A stretch of DNA of 64,000 nt from CAWINH01 sp963837425. GTDB lineage: Bacteria; Chloroflexota; Limnocylindria; QHBO01. The stretch lies in assembly GCA_963837425.1 (NCBI GenBank), contig CAWINH010000006.1, positions 310,001 through 374,000 of the forward strand. Direction: 5' to 3'. Of this stretch, positions 17,346 to 33,345 are shown piece by piece (the stretch's first letter is position 1; the number at the start of each line of letters is the position of its first letter). The notes under the pieces are model-generated. The model was not told where the DNA came from. It ran no database searches and saw nothing but the letters and a program-made list of their open reading frames with translations. Made by a program: the position numbers and the translations under genes.

Positions 17346-17387
17346 CTAGCGCACCGCCTCGGTGGTGGCGTGACAGGAACTACTCAC
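17346..17387 (-). CDS. Possible 13-residue leader peptide with an ideal ribosome site
   Basis: GTG at 17387 opens a 13-codon frame (MSSSCHATTEAVR, then TAG). It is preceded, seven bases away, by AAAGGAGGTG (17404-17395), a near-perfect match to the 16S rRNA 3' end. It is the strongest ribosome site I noticed in the window. The hairpin at 17291-17315 follows about 30 bases later, then smpB. A GTG in another frame (VCSE, then stop) is an alternative. Function unknown; a translational or attenuation leader is inferred. Confidence 0.4.
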   Translation of the reverse strand: MSSSCHATTEAVR

Positions 17388-17463
17388 TGCACACCACCTC
17401 CTTTCGTTGCCGGCGATGCTAGCAGCAGACCCGGCGGCCTGCAATGCCCGGGCATCGGCCCGG

Positions 17464-18948
17464 TCAGTCGAATGCCAGGGCGAGCGCGGCGGCGTCGTAA
17501 CTGACCGGTGACCACGACGGGTCGAGCGCACGCATCGGGATGGTTGCGGCACCGGCTCGCGCGCTCGGCTGGCCCTTGGCATGCGTGGCAAGGTACGTCT
17601 GCGCCGCCTGGAGATAGAGGTCCTGCCCGGCCGGCGGGTTGTCCGGCACCTGCACGCTCACGTCCGGCTGGATGCCGCCCGGCGCGACGCTGTTGTGGTT
17701 CGGGGTGAACCATCGCGAGATCGTGATCCGCACTCCGCCCCCGTTCCCCAGATCGCTCCAGATCTGGACCGTGTTCTTCCCGTACGTGTGCTGCCCGATC
17801 ACGGTCGCCCGATCATGCTCCTTGAGGGCGGCGGTCACGATCTCCGACGCGGATGCCGAGCCGCCGTTCACGAGCACGACAACCGGGATCTTCGGATCGG
17901 TTGCCGCCCCGCCGCTCGAGGCGTCCCAATCCTTCACCTGGTCGCCGGAGGATTCCTGGCTGAAGATGAGCCCGGAGGCAACGAACTCGGAGGCGACCTT
18001 GCGCGCTGCATCGATGTAGCCGCCGGGGTTGTCCCGCAGGTCGAAGATGACGGCGGTTGCACCGGCGTCCATCAGCTTCGCGAGCTGATCGTGGAAATCG
18101 GTGGCTGCCGCGTCGGTGAAGCCGTGGAGCGCGATGTACCCCGTCTTGCCGTCGGGGAGCATGTGGCTCTCCACCTCGCTCTGCTTGATATTGGCCCGGG
18201 TCACGGTGATGTCGAGCGTTTGGGCGTCACGCCGCAGGGTCAGGGTGACGTCGGTGCCCGCCGGGCCGCGGATCTTGCCGACCTCGTCCTCGAGCGTCGA
18301 GCCGTTCACGCTCGTGCCGTCAACGGCGACGAGGATATCGCCCGTCTTCACCCCGGCCGCCTGCGCCGGCTGGCCGTCGAGCGGCGAGATCACCACCAGG
18401 ACGCAGTTGTCCGACAGTGTGGAGCAGGCGTCGAGGTTGCCGGGGTCGGAGAGGTTCTTCACGCCCATCTCCGCCCCGATCCCACTGAAGGTGCCGGAGA
18501 GATCCTGCTTCGCGCTCTGGTACTGGTCGGGCGGCATGTAGGCGCTGAACGGATCGGCGACCCCGTTCTGGAACATGCCCTCGATGGCCCCCTCGGCCAG
18601 CTTCACGTCGTCGAGCGGGTCGACGTACTCCTTGTGGAGGAGGGTGTAGGCCTCGCAGAACGGCGCAAAGGCCTCGGTTGGTGCGGTGCAGGTCCCCGAA
18701 CTCGCGCCTCCGCCCGCCAGGTAGCCGCCAACGAAGAGTGCGGCACCGACCACCGCGGCCAGCACGAGCGAGACGATCCAGATGAGTGGGGACGCCACCG
18801 CGCCCGGGCGGCTCGGTGCTCGCGTCGGAACCGGAGCCGACGGGGGCGTGGACGGGGGCGGAGTCGACGGGGGCGCGGCGCCCGCCGCGTCGGGTGCGTC
18901 GCCCGCCGGGCCGGGGGTGGCCGGCGACGGGGCAGGTTGATCGGTCAT
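17464..18948 (-). CDS. C-terminal processing peptidase, S41 family, with PDZ domain
   Basis: A 494-residue membrane-anchored serine protease. The Pro/Ala-rich N-terminus (residues 1-50) is cytosolic. One transmembrane helix follows (about 53-75), then a linker with two Cys. A PDZ domain (about 165-240: PAQAAGVKTGDILVAVDG) precedes the S41 catalytic core, with DLRDNPGGYID, the nucleophile region VNGGSASASEI and the general-base Lys in TYGKNTVQ. Ctp proteases trim C-termini or degrade tagged envelope proteins. It sits downstream of ftsEX; an 11-bp leader and TACACT hexamer suggest its own promoter. Confidence 0.92.
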   Translation of the reverse strand: MTDQPAPSPATPGPAGDAPDAAGAAPPSTPPPSTPPSAPVPTRAPSRPGAVASPLIWIVSLVLAAVVGAALFVGGYLAGGGASSGTCTAPTEAFAPFCEAYTLLHKEYVDPLDDVKLAEGAIEGMFQNGVADPFSAYMPPDQYQSAKQDLSGTFSGIGAEMGVKNLSDPGNLDACSTLSDNCVLVVISPLDGQPAQAAGVKTGDILVAVDGTSVNGSTLEDEVGKIRGPAGTDVTLTLRRDAQTLDITVTRANIKQSEVESHMLPDGKTGYIALHGFTDAAATDFHDQLAKLMDAGATAVIFDLRDNPGGYIDAARKVASEFVASGLIFSQESSGDQVKDWDASSGGAATDPKIPVVVLVNGGSASASEIVTAALKEHDRATVIGQHTYGKNTVQIWSDLGNGGGVRITISRWFTPNHNSVAPGGIQPDVSVQVPDNPPAGQDLYLQAAQTYLATHAKGQPSARAGAATIPMRALDPSWSPVSYDAAALALAFD

Positions 18949-18959
18949 GAAGGGGGCCG

Positions 18960-18965
18960 AGTGTA
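18960..18965 (-). promoter_or_regulatory. Candidate -10 for the S41 peptidase gene
   Basis: TGCTACACT is read leftward and ends 11 bases before the ATG, so the transcript would be nearly leaderless. No clear -35. Confidence 0.4.
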
Positions 18966-19023
18966 GCAGGGGCGCAGCGAGGGACCGGTTAGGCGCCGGT
19001 TACGTTTCGCTTACCGGCGCGCG

Positions 19024-19917
19024 TCAGCTCACTGACGACAGGTTGGACCGTACGCTGATCCACGATCCGAGGGCTCCCACGCCAATCCCCACCCCGAGCA
19101 GGATGGCCGACAGGCTGGCGAGGAACTGGGAGCTCACCGAGGTCGGCATCTGGAAGACGCGCACCATGATCGGCTGGATCGGATCCCAGACGACGGCCAC
19201 CAGGACGACCGTGATCACCGCCCCGATCAGGCCACTCAGCGTCCCCTCCAGGATGAAGGGCCAGCGGATGAACGAGTCGCTGGCTCCCACGAGCCGCATG
19301 ATCTCGATCTCGTTCGCGCGCGAATAGACCGCGATCCGGATCGTGTTCACGATCATGAACAGCACCGTGAGGCCCACGAGCACGAGCGCCACGATGCCCA
19401 CCGTGCGGAAGACGCCGATGATCCCCAGCAGCTTGTCGTAGTCGGCCTGCTTGGTCGTGATCCGCTCGACCTCGGTGCGGTCGCTGAGGGCGGCGGCCAC
19501 GCTGCCGGACGCGCTCGGGTCGGTGAGCGAGATCTCGATGCTGGCGTAGAGGGTGATGTCCGCGCCGCCCAGATCGAGCTTCTGTCCCTGCTCGAGAAAG
19601 CTCTGCTTCAGCCGATCCATCGCCATCTCGGGGCTCACGTAGAGCACGCTCTTGACGCCGGGAAGCTGCTCCACGTCATGGATGAGGACGTTGCGCTGGC
19701 TCACAGGGAGGTGGTCGATCAGCTGCGCGGTGACCGCGACCTTGTTCTCGATGAATGCCAACCCGCTGTTCAGCCCGCCGAGCACGATGAACAGGCCGGC
19801 GAGGAGGACGAGCATGAGGATCACGGTGGCCGTGGCCGCCAGGCTCATCATCGCGTTCCGCCAGAACCCCTGCCAGGCGCGGACCACCGCGAAGCCGATG
19901 AAGCGGATGAATCCCAT
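19024..19917 (-). CDS. ftsX: Cell division ABC transporter permease FtsX
   Basis: A 297-residue FtsX with one N-terminal helix (about 22-45), an extracellular loop (about 46-165) and three C-terminal helices (about 172-195, 220-245 and 265-285). The signature NEIEIMRLVGASDSFIRWPFILEG is at about residues 205-228. With FtsE it regulates peptidoglycan hydrolases at division. It starts 4 bp after the ftsE stop. Confidence 0.94.
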   Translation of the reverse strand: MGFIRFIGFAVVRAWQGFWRNAMMSLAATATVILMLVLLAGLFIVLGGLNSGLAFIENKVAVTAQLIDHLPVSQRNVLIHDVEQLPGVKSVLYVSPEMAMDRLKQSFLEQGQKLDLGGADITLYASIEISLTDPSASGSVAAALSDRTEVERITTKQADYDKLLGIIGVFRTVGIVALVLVGLTVLFMIVNTIRIAVYSRANEIEIMRLVGASDSFIRWPFILEGTLSGLIGAVITVVLVAVVWDPIQPIMVRVFQMPTSVSSQFLASLSAILLGVGIGVGALGSWISVRSNLSSVS

Positions 19918-19921
19918 GCGC

Positions 19922-20662
19922 CTAGTACTCGCGCTCGTAGGCGGCGCCCGACTCGTCGCGGACCAGGATGCCGTGCTCGAGGGCCAGGACCCGACGCCGC
20001 ATGGCGTTCACGATCTCCTGGTTGTGGGTCGCCATCAGAACCGTGGTGCCGAACCCGTTGATCTGGATCAGGAGCTGGAGGATCTCCCAGCTGGTGACCG
20101 GATCCAGGTTGCCGGTCGGCTCGTCGGCGATGAGCATCGCCGGATCATGAACGAGCGCCCGCGCGATCGCGACGCGCTGCTGCTCCCCGCCGGAGAGCTG
20201 CGTTGGCAGGTGCGCATCGTGCTCCTGGAGCCCCACCAGGTTGAGGAGCATCGGCACCCGGCGCCCGATCTCCGCGCGAGACGCGCCGGTCACCTCCAGG
20301 GCGAAGGCCACGTTCTCGTAGACGGTCTTGGCCGGCAGCAGCCGGAAGTCCTGGAACACGATCCCGATCCGCCGCCGCAGGCGCGGCACCTCGCGCCGCC
20401 GCATCCGCGACAGGTCGCGTCCGTCGACGATCACCCGACCGCTGGTGGGAAGCTGCTCGCGGATGAGGAGCCGGATGAAGGTCGTCTTGCCGGCGCCCGA
20501 TGCACCGACCAGGAAGACGAAGTCGCCGGCGGGAATCGTGACGTTCACGTCGGCGAGCGCCACCTTGCCGTTGGGGTAGGTCACCCCGATGTCGACCATG
20601 GAGATCACCGGCTCGGCGGAGCTGGTATCGACGGAGGCGGCGCGAGTCAGCACGGCGGTCAT
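19922..20662 (-). CDS. ftsE: Cell division ATP-binding protein FtsE
   Basis: An ABC ATPase of about 246 residues partnering FtsX. Walker A is GASGAGKTTFIRLL, the Q-loop is VFQDFRLLP (the FtsE-specific form), the signature is LSGGEQQRVAIARAL and Walker B is MLIADEPTGNLD, followed by the switch His in ATHNQE. I take ATG 20662 (MTAVLTRA); ATG 20599 (MVDIGVTYPNG) is the closest match to family N-termini and may be the true start. It lies 46 bp after prfB, so prfB-ftsE-ftsX form one unit. Confidence 0.94.
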   Translation of the reverse strand: MTAVLTRAASVDTSSAEPVISMVDIGVTYPNGKVALADVNVTIPAGDFVFLVGASGAGKTTFIRLLIREQLPTSGRVIVDGRDLSRMRRREVPRLRRRIGIVFQDFRLLPAKTVYENVAFALEVTGASRAEIGRRVPMLLNLVGLQEHDAHLPTQLSGGEQQRVAIARALVHDPAMLIADEPTGNLDPVTSWEILQLLIQINGFGTTVLMATHNQEIVNAMRRRVLALEHGILVRDESGAAYEREY

Positions 20663-20708
20663 CGGCCCGCAGGATGCGACATTGCAGCGTCGCGGGCAAA
20701 CCGGGGGA

Positions 20709-21824
20709 TCATGCGGCGCCATCCTGCCCGATTCGGGAGCGCAGGTAGCCGTCGATGAATGGATCGAGGTCGCCGTCCAGGACCGCGGTCGGGTTCGAGG
20801 TCTCGACGCCGGTGCGCAGGTCCTTCACCATCGTGTACGGCTGGAGCACGTAACTCCGGATCTGGTTGCCCCAACCGGCTTCCACGTGCTGGCCGCGGAG
20901 GCGGGCCATCTCCGCCTCGCGCTCCTGCTCGGCCCGTTCGACGAGCCGCGCCCGAAGGACGGCCATCGCGCGCTCCTTGTTCTGGGCCTGGCTGCGCTCG
21001 TTCTGGCAGGTGACGACGATGCCGGTCGGCAGGTGCGTGATGCGCACCGCCGAGTCGGTCTTGTTCACATGCTGGCCGCCGGCGCCGCTGGACCGATACG
21101 TGTCGACCCGCAGGTCGTCCTCACGGATCTCGACGGCGGCGGCCTCGTCCACCTCGGGCATGACCTCCACGAGCGCGAAGCTCGTATGTCGGCGCTTCTG
21201 CGAGTCGAAGGGGCTGATGCGGACGAGGCGATGGACGCCGCGCTCGCTCTTCAGGCGCCCATACGCCCATCGGCCGTCGACCGTGAAGGTGACCGACTTG
21301 AGGCCCGCCTCCTCCCCCTCGGTCTGGTCCAGGATCTCGGTCTTGAAGCGGTTGCGCTCCGCCCAGCGCAGGTACATGCGCAGGAGCATCTCGGCCCAGT
21401 CCTGGCTCTCGGTGCCGCCCGCACCGGCATGCACGGAGACGATCGCGGGGCGCGCGTCGTAGGGCTCGGAGAGGAGGAGCTGCGACTCCATCCGCTGCCA
21501 GTCGGACTGCAGAACCGCGAGGTCGCGTTCCAGGTCGGTCAGGATCGAGGCGCCGCCATCGTCCTCGGCGGCGGCCATCTCCGCCATCTCGGCCAGGCCG
21601 CCGGCGCGCTGCTCGAAGTCGTTCCAGGCGTCAGCTCGTCGCGCAGCTCGTCGGCACGCCGCAGCATCGCCTGTGCGGCGGCCTGGTCGTCCCACAGATT
21701 CGGATCAGTCGAGCGGGCGGTCAGCTCGGTGAGCTCGGCCTCCCTCGCAGACAGGTCAAAGACGCACCGCCGTGTCGGCAACGAGGCGCGCCAGGCGCTG
21801 CGCCTCGTCCTTAATTGCGTCCAA
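20709..21824 (-). CDS. prfB: Peptide chain release factor 2, with programmed +1 frameshift
   Basis: RF2 terminates translation at TGA/TAA. The first 23 codons (from TTG 21824, MDAIKDEAQRLARLV) end at an in-frame TGA (21756-21758) in CTTTGAC; a +1 shift continues as LSAREAELTELTARSTDP. This is the conserved RF2 autoregulatory site. A second break near 21631 is likely a lost G, since restoring GG joins DEL to DAWNDFEQR. The rest has the catalytic GAGGQHVNKTD and ends RSRIGQDG. The TTG start is the only in-frame candidate near the usual RF2 N-terminal length; an upstream SD is weak. Confidence 0.93.
21755..21761 (-). promoter_or_regulatory. RF2 programmed +1 frameshift site
   Basis: CTT TGA C read leftward, preceded by the SD-like GGCGGTG four bases upstream. 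When RF2 is scarce, ribosomes pause at TGA and slip forward to make full RF2. The slip heptamer and its place after residue 23 match the conserved bacterial arrangement. Confidence 0.92.
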
Positions 21825-22122
21825 GTCCCGCCACCATGGGAAGCTCGACGTCGGGAACGCGGACGTTCTTGCTCCGCACCTTCGCCGGGTTGACGCAGGG
21901 GCAGTAGCTCTGCCTCGGGCAGGAGCCGCAGTTGCCGTCACAGTCGAGGGTCAGCGCGTAACTGCAGCGCATGCAGTCTCGTTCGCAGAGGATCAGGTCT
22001 TCGTAGGGAAGTTCCGGGTCGCGGAAGCGGGTGACCAGTGGAAGGGAGGCATTCGTCCTGGGGGCGGGAGTGGGGTGGATGGTGGTGTGGATGCCTCGAC
22101 CGGGGGCGGTCAGCTGCTTCAC
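21811..22122 (-). CDS. Small Cys-rich protein, overlapping prfB
   Basis: A 103-residue protein with seven Cys between about residues 46 and 77 (LCERDCMRCSYALTLDC, then CGSCPRQSYCPC). Their spacing suggests a zinc- or Fe-S-binding module. The GTG start at 22122 follows an excellent GGAGGG six bases upstream. The stop lies 14 bp inside prfB. I recognise no family. Its tight overlap with the prfB start suggests translational coupling, so it may be co-regulated with RF2. Confidence 0.6.
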   Translation of the reverse strand: MKQLTAPGRGIHTTIHPTPAPRTNASLPLVTRFRDPELPYEDLILCERDCMRCSYALTLDCDGNCGSCPRQSYCPCVNPAKVRSKNVRVPDVELPMVAGLGRN

Positions 22123-22227
22123 AAAGACCCTCCAGTTGCAGCAAGCGGAACTCGAGATCAGCCCGTCTCGCGTTCCGTATTGGGCATGCTACCGCCTTCG
22201 GCCGCGTTCGCCAAGCCCGACGTTTTC

Positions 22228-22727
22228 TCAGGTCGTCAGGCCGGTCCAGGGGGCTTCTTGGCGGTTCGCGACGACCTTCGCGTAGCGCCGCAGCATCGTG
22301 CGCCAGGCGCCGGATCCGCGAACCCTCGCGGTATTCGGCACCGCCCTCGACGGCGGTCCCAGCCCTCGTGCCCCAGCAACACCCGGGTTTTCTCCTCGTA
22401 GAGGGCCTCGAAGCGCACCACGACCTCGCTGGCGTGCGCCGGGCTCGGCTCCGGTGTGCGATCGGGCCAGATCTGCCAGCTGAAGGCGAGCCGATGCGGA
22501 GGCTCCCAGCTCGAGACCCGACCCCAGTCGAGCCGCAACCCGTAGGGGCCGATCTCGTGGCAGAAGCCGCCGCGCCACGGCTCGATGACCATCCGCTCCA
22601 GGAGCTGCCCAGACCACGAGAACTCGTGCGGCCACCAGGCGTGGATGCCCTCGGTGAACGCGGCGAAGGCGTCGGCGGCCGGGGCGTCAACGGTGACGGA
22701 TGGGCGGATCGGCGGCGGGGCGGCCGA

Positions 22728-22731
<4 letters not shown>
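22228..22731 (-). CDS. SRPBCC/AHSA1-like (START-fold) domain protein, frameshifted here
   Basis: A lipid- or ligand-binding fold protein of about 165 residues. Coding pieces in order: VTVDAPAADAFAAFTEGIHAWW, MVIEPWRGGFCHEIGPYG, VSSWEPPHRLAFSWQIWP (typical AHSA1 central region), EVVVRFEALYEEKTRVLLGHEGW, and the tail GSGAWRTMLRRYAKVVA. They lie in three frames, with breaks near 22700 and 22340. The ATG at 22731 overlaps the secA stop (ATGA), which sets the start. Function unknown; relatives range from Hsp90 activators to stress proteins. Confidence 0.75.
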
Positions 22732-25626
<2,895 letters not shown>

Positions 25627-25636
25627 GGGAGAGCCG

Positions 25637-25642
25637 AGTATA
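25637..25642 (-). promoter_or_regulatory. secA promoter -10 (near-leaderless)
   Basis: TATACT is read leftward with only 10 bases before the secA ATG. The -35 region (TTTCGC near 25660) is poor. Confidence 0.5.
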
Positions 25643-25859
25643 GAACGGCTGTCCGCGAAAGGCCGATGCGAGCCTCGGCCGCCGCCCGGCGCCCCGACAT
25701 CCGCCGCGCCCCGCCGTCCGCCCGCCGCCCCGACATCCGCCCGGCGCCCCCACTGCCCGTGCTCGAGCGGGAAGCCGACGCCCGCTCCTCCTCCCTCCAA
25801 GCTGTTTCCCCCCGCGCGCAACACCCGCCCGGCGGGACAGGCCGCGCCTGAGCGGGGGC

Positions 25860-26000
25860 ACCCGCGTGAGACCTCCCGCCCCGCGCAACAAACCACGCAC
25901 CAGCGCCTCTTCCTCCGCGAAACGCCCGGCCCGCGGGACAAACAAGCACCAGCGCATCTTCCTGGGCGAAACGTCTCGCCCGGCGGGACAGCGCCGCGTC
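25860..26000. repeat. Degenerate copies of the roughly 50-bp repeat (antisense to the 38.3-kb array)
   Basis: Three imperfect units spaced 49-53 bp carry a core like GCGAAACGTCTCGCCCGGCG followed by GGACAAAC (best at 25966-25990, second at 25917, weakest at 25864). This is the reverse complement of the core of the 38.29-38.62 kb tandem array. The whole gene-free interval 25643-26072 is a GC-rich, low-complexity stretch in which I see only these repeats. Confidence 0.6.
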
Positions 26001-26072
26001 GCGCGTCAGCCCTCCACGGGGATGGCGCTGCTCCCCGCCTCCTGAGTCCCTTGCCCCTCCGCGTCCCACAAC

Positions 26073-27062
26073 TCATCTCCTCGACCAGCTGGACTTCGGA
26101 GCTGAAGAGCGCGCCCACGCTCTCGCCACGGTGGATCCGCTTGATCGCCTCCCCGAAGAGCGGCGCTATGGAGAGCACCGTAGCTCGCCGCGGTCCGCGT
26201 CCGGCGGCAGCGGGACGGTGTCGGTGACGATCACTTCCTGCAGCGGGCTGCCGGTGATGCGCGCCAGCGAGTCGCCGCTGAAGACGCCGTGCGTGGCGCA
26301 GCTGAAGACCTCGCGCGCGCCCTCCGCCACCAGGGCGCCGGCGGCCTCCATCAGGGAACCGGCGGTGTCGATCTCGTCGTCGATGATGACCGCGGTCTTG
26401 CCCTCGACCTCGCCGATGACGTTCATCAGCTCGGTCCGATCCTCGTTGCCGAGCCGCCGCTTCTCCACGATGGCCAGCGGCGCCTGCAGCGTCTCCGCGA
26501 AGTTGCGCGCCTTCTTGGAAGCCGAGCTCGGCCACGACCACCATGTCGTCCAGCTCCTTGGCCTTGAGGTAGCGGCTCAGGATGTTGACCGCCGTCAGCT
26601 CGTCCACCGGGATGCTGAAGAAGCCCTGGATCTGGCCCTGGTGAAGGTCCATGGTGAGGACTCGATCCGCGCCGGCCACGGTCAGCATGTCGGCCACCAG
26701 GCGGGCGGTGATGGGGACCCGGGCTGGTCCTTCTTGTCGGATCGGCCGTAGCTGTAGTACGGCATGACCGCCGTGATGCGGCCCGCGCTGGCCCGCTTGA
26801 AGGCGTCGATCATGATCAGCAGCTCCATGATCGCGTCGTTCACGGGGCGCGAGGTGGGCTGCACCAGGAAGACGTCCTGCTCGCGGACGTTTTCCATGAC
26901 GCGCACGAAGATGTTGTCGTTGGCGAACTTGAAGACGTCAGCCCGGCCCATGTGCGTGCGCAGGTAGCGGCAGATCTTCTCCGCCAGCGGCTTGTTCGCG
27001 TTGCCGGTGTAGATGCTGAACTCGTCGGCGTACACGTCGATCTCCCCGATGGCGGCGCCCAC
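26073..27062 (-). CDS. prs: Ribose-phosphate pyrophosphokinase (PRPP synthetase), frameshifted here
   Basis: Makes PRPP from ribose-5-phosphate and ATP for nucleotides, His and Trp. About 325 residues in pieces: TGNANKPLAEKICRYL, NVREQDVFLVQPTSRPVNDAIME, MPYYSYGRSDKKDQ, ADRVLTMDLHQGQIQGFF (PRPP loop region), VVVAELGF, and the binding motif AVIIDDEIDTAGSLMEAA. The end reads RGESVGALFSSEVQLVEEM. Breaks near 26720, 26515 and 26175 are single-base. The start is GTG 27062, six bases after a TAGAAT. The 3' end is uncertain by tens of bases. It follows gyrA closely. Confidence 0.9.
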
Positions 27063-27071
27063 CGATCGATT

Positions 27072-29604
<2,533 letters not shown>

Positions 29605-29695
29605 GGTTGTGCTCGTCTACCTCGTGGTCAATGTCGCGTTTGTCGTCTATTGCGGCGGACCCGGCGGTACCCCGGCGGGTGCGGCCGGGGGTCTG

Positions 29696-30201
29696 CTAGC
29701 GGCCCTTGAGCTGGTCCTTCTCGGGGGGGGACGCTCCCGGAAGCGACCATCCGCCTCAGCGACCAGCCGCCCACCCCTGGCCGCGCACCTCGCCGTGCAC
29801 GTCGTAGATCCGCCGCCGCCGGCCGGTGACCGTGCCGGTTGCGGTCAGCTGCTCGCCCGGGTTGGCGGGCGACCGATACCGCACCCGCATCGGCTGTCAC
29901 CGCCCAGGCGTCGTAGCTGGACGGCGCCCAGGCCATCACCTCGTCCAGGAGCGTGGCCAGCAGCCCGCCGTGGACCTTGCCCTCCCAGCCACGAAGTCGT
30001 CGCGTCGGGAACCCAGTGTCGTGCGGGAGGTGCCCTGGTCGAGCTCGATCTCGAGGTGCATCCCCACCGGGTTGCTGTCGCCGCAGGCGAAGCAGTGATG
30101 ATCGGCGAAGGCATAGCGACGGCCATCGCGGCCGATGATGGCGCGGCTCGAGCCGACGCTACCCGTGCTCCGCGCCGTGGCGCCGCGCCGCCGGCTCTCA
30201 C
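29696..30201 (-). CDS. PaaI-family hotdog thioesterase, frameshifted here
   Basis: A small acyl-CoA thioesterase fold of about 165 residues. The conserved family start is HHCFACGDSNPVGMHLE, with the catalytic-region signature GKVHGGLLATLLDEVMAW about 45 residues later, then VRYRSPANPGEQLTATGTV and RRRIYDVHGEV. The C-terminus is EKDQLKGR only if a base is restored to the run of eight G at 29723-29730. GTG 30201 overlaps the preceding stop. Inserted between gyrB and gyrA. Substrate unknown; phenylacetyl-CoA clearance is the classical PaaI role. Confidence 0.75.
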
Positions 30202-30453
30202 CAGTCGGTCGTCCCCGTAAAAGTCGTCATCCCAGTAGCCGGGATCGAACTCGTCGTCGCGCGAGCGGCGCAGGCAGTGATCCGCGATGGCCAGGGCGAA
30301 GGCGTGGCTCACCGCGTATCCATCCCGCAGGAAATTGACGGCGTCCCGTCGATCGCCGACTCCGTTCGCCTCGAGCAGGTCGCACCACTCCTCGAGGCTG
30401 CGGCCCGTCTTGTTGGCGACCTGGCGGATGTCGGCGGCGTGTCTCGATGGCAT
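30198..30453 (-). CDS. DUF4287-like small protein
   Basis: About 85 residues. It has ADIRQVANKTGRSLEEW, LLEANGVGDRRDAVNFL and GYAVSHAFALAIADH, the pattern of DUF4287 (KTGKSLEEW ... HGLGHGYANAIVH). The tail is acidic and aromatic (FDPGYWDDDFYGD). One indel near the end restores a stop that overlaps the thioesterase GTG. Function unknown. It is the first gene after gyrB and may be co-transcribed. Confidence 0.6.
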
Positions 30454-30471
30454 CGGTCTGTTCTCCGAAGC

Positions 30472-32443
<1,972 letters not shown>

Positions 32444-32447
<4 letters not shown>

Positions 32448-33345
32448 GCGCGCTCGGCCACCTGCTGCTCCTCCTCGTTGGCCGGCTTCGACGGCGATGG
32501 CCGAGGCGGTGGCCTGCCCGCCGCCCCGCGGGTGATGATCGAGTAGATGCGGTCCAGCTCCTCGTCCGAGTAGAAGTCGATGACCAGCCGGCCGCCGCGG
32601 CGGGTGCGGACGATGCCGACCTTGGTGGCCAGGACACCGCGGAGCTGGGCCTCGAGGTCCGCGAGATCGTCGCTGACCGGCGCCCGCCGGCGAGGTGGGG
32701 GCGCCGCGCTTGCGGCGCACGAGCTCCTCGGTCTGGCGGACGGAGAGCTGCCGTTCGAGCACGACCTGCAGGACGGCGCGCTGCAGCTCGGGGACGGTCA
32801 GGGCGGCAAGGGCACGGCCGTGGCCCTCGCTGATGCGGCCATCCACGATGGCCTGGCGCGTCTCGGGAGCCAGCTCCAGCAGGCGGAGCGCATTCGAGAT
32901 CGCGACCCGGCTCTTCCCGACCTGGCGCGCGACGGCCTCGTGCGAGAGCCCGAAGCGGTCGATCAGCTCGCGGTAGGCGGCCGCTTCCTCGATGGGATTC
33001 AGGTCCGCGCGCTGGACGTTCTCGACCAGCGCCAGCTCCAGCATCGCGCGCCGCGGACTCGCGGATGACGGCCGGGACGCGTCAGCCCCGCCTGGCGGCC
33101 GCGCGCAGGCGGCGTTCGCCGGCGATCAGCTCGTAGTCGCCGTCAGCCGTCTCGCGAACGATGACCGGCTGCAGGATGCCGTGCGTCGAGATGACGCGGC
33201 AAGGGCCGCGAGCTCTCGTCGTCGAATGGTCGCGCGGCTGAAACGGGTTGCGCCGGATGCGCTCGATGGAAGCTCGCGACCCGGCGCGCCCGCTGCGCGG
33301 GATCAGGGCATCCAGGCCGCGCCCAAGGCCGGACGACTTAGCCAC
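32444..33345 (-). CDS. parB: Chromosome partitioning protein ParB (Spo0J), frameshifted here
   Basis: A parS-binding CTPase of about 300 residues. N-terminus GLGRGLDALIPRSG; then IRRNPFQPR, HGILQPVIVRE and ELIAGERRLRAA (the CTP-binding Box motif); then ENVQRADLNPIEEAAAY and the helix-turn-helix FGLSHEAVARQVGKSRVAISNALRLL, followed by LERQLSVRQTEELV. The C-terminal dimerisation region is visible in pieces. GTG 33345 overlaps parA by 8 bp. About five single-base frame breaks, none removing a domain. Confidence 0.92.
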
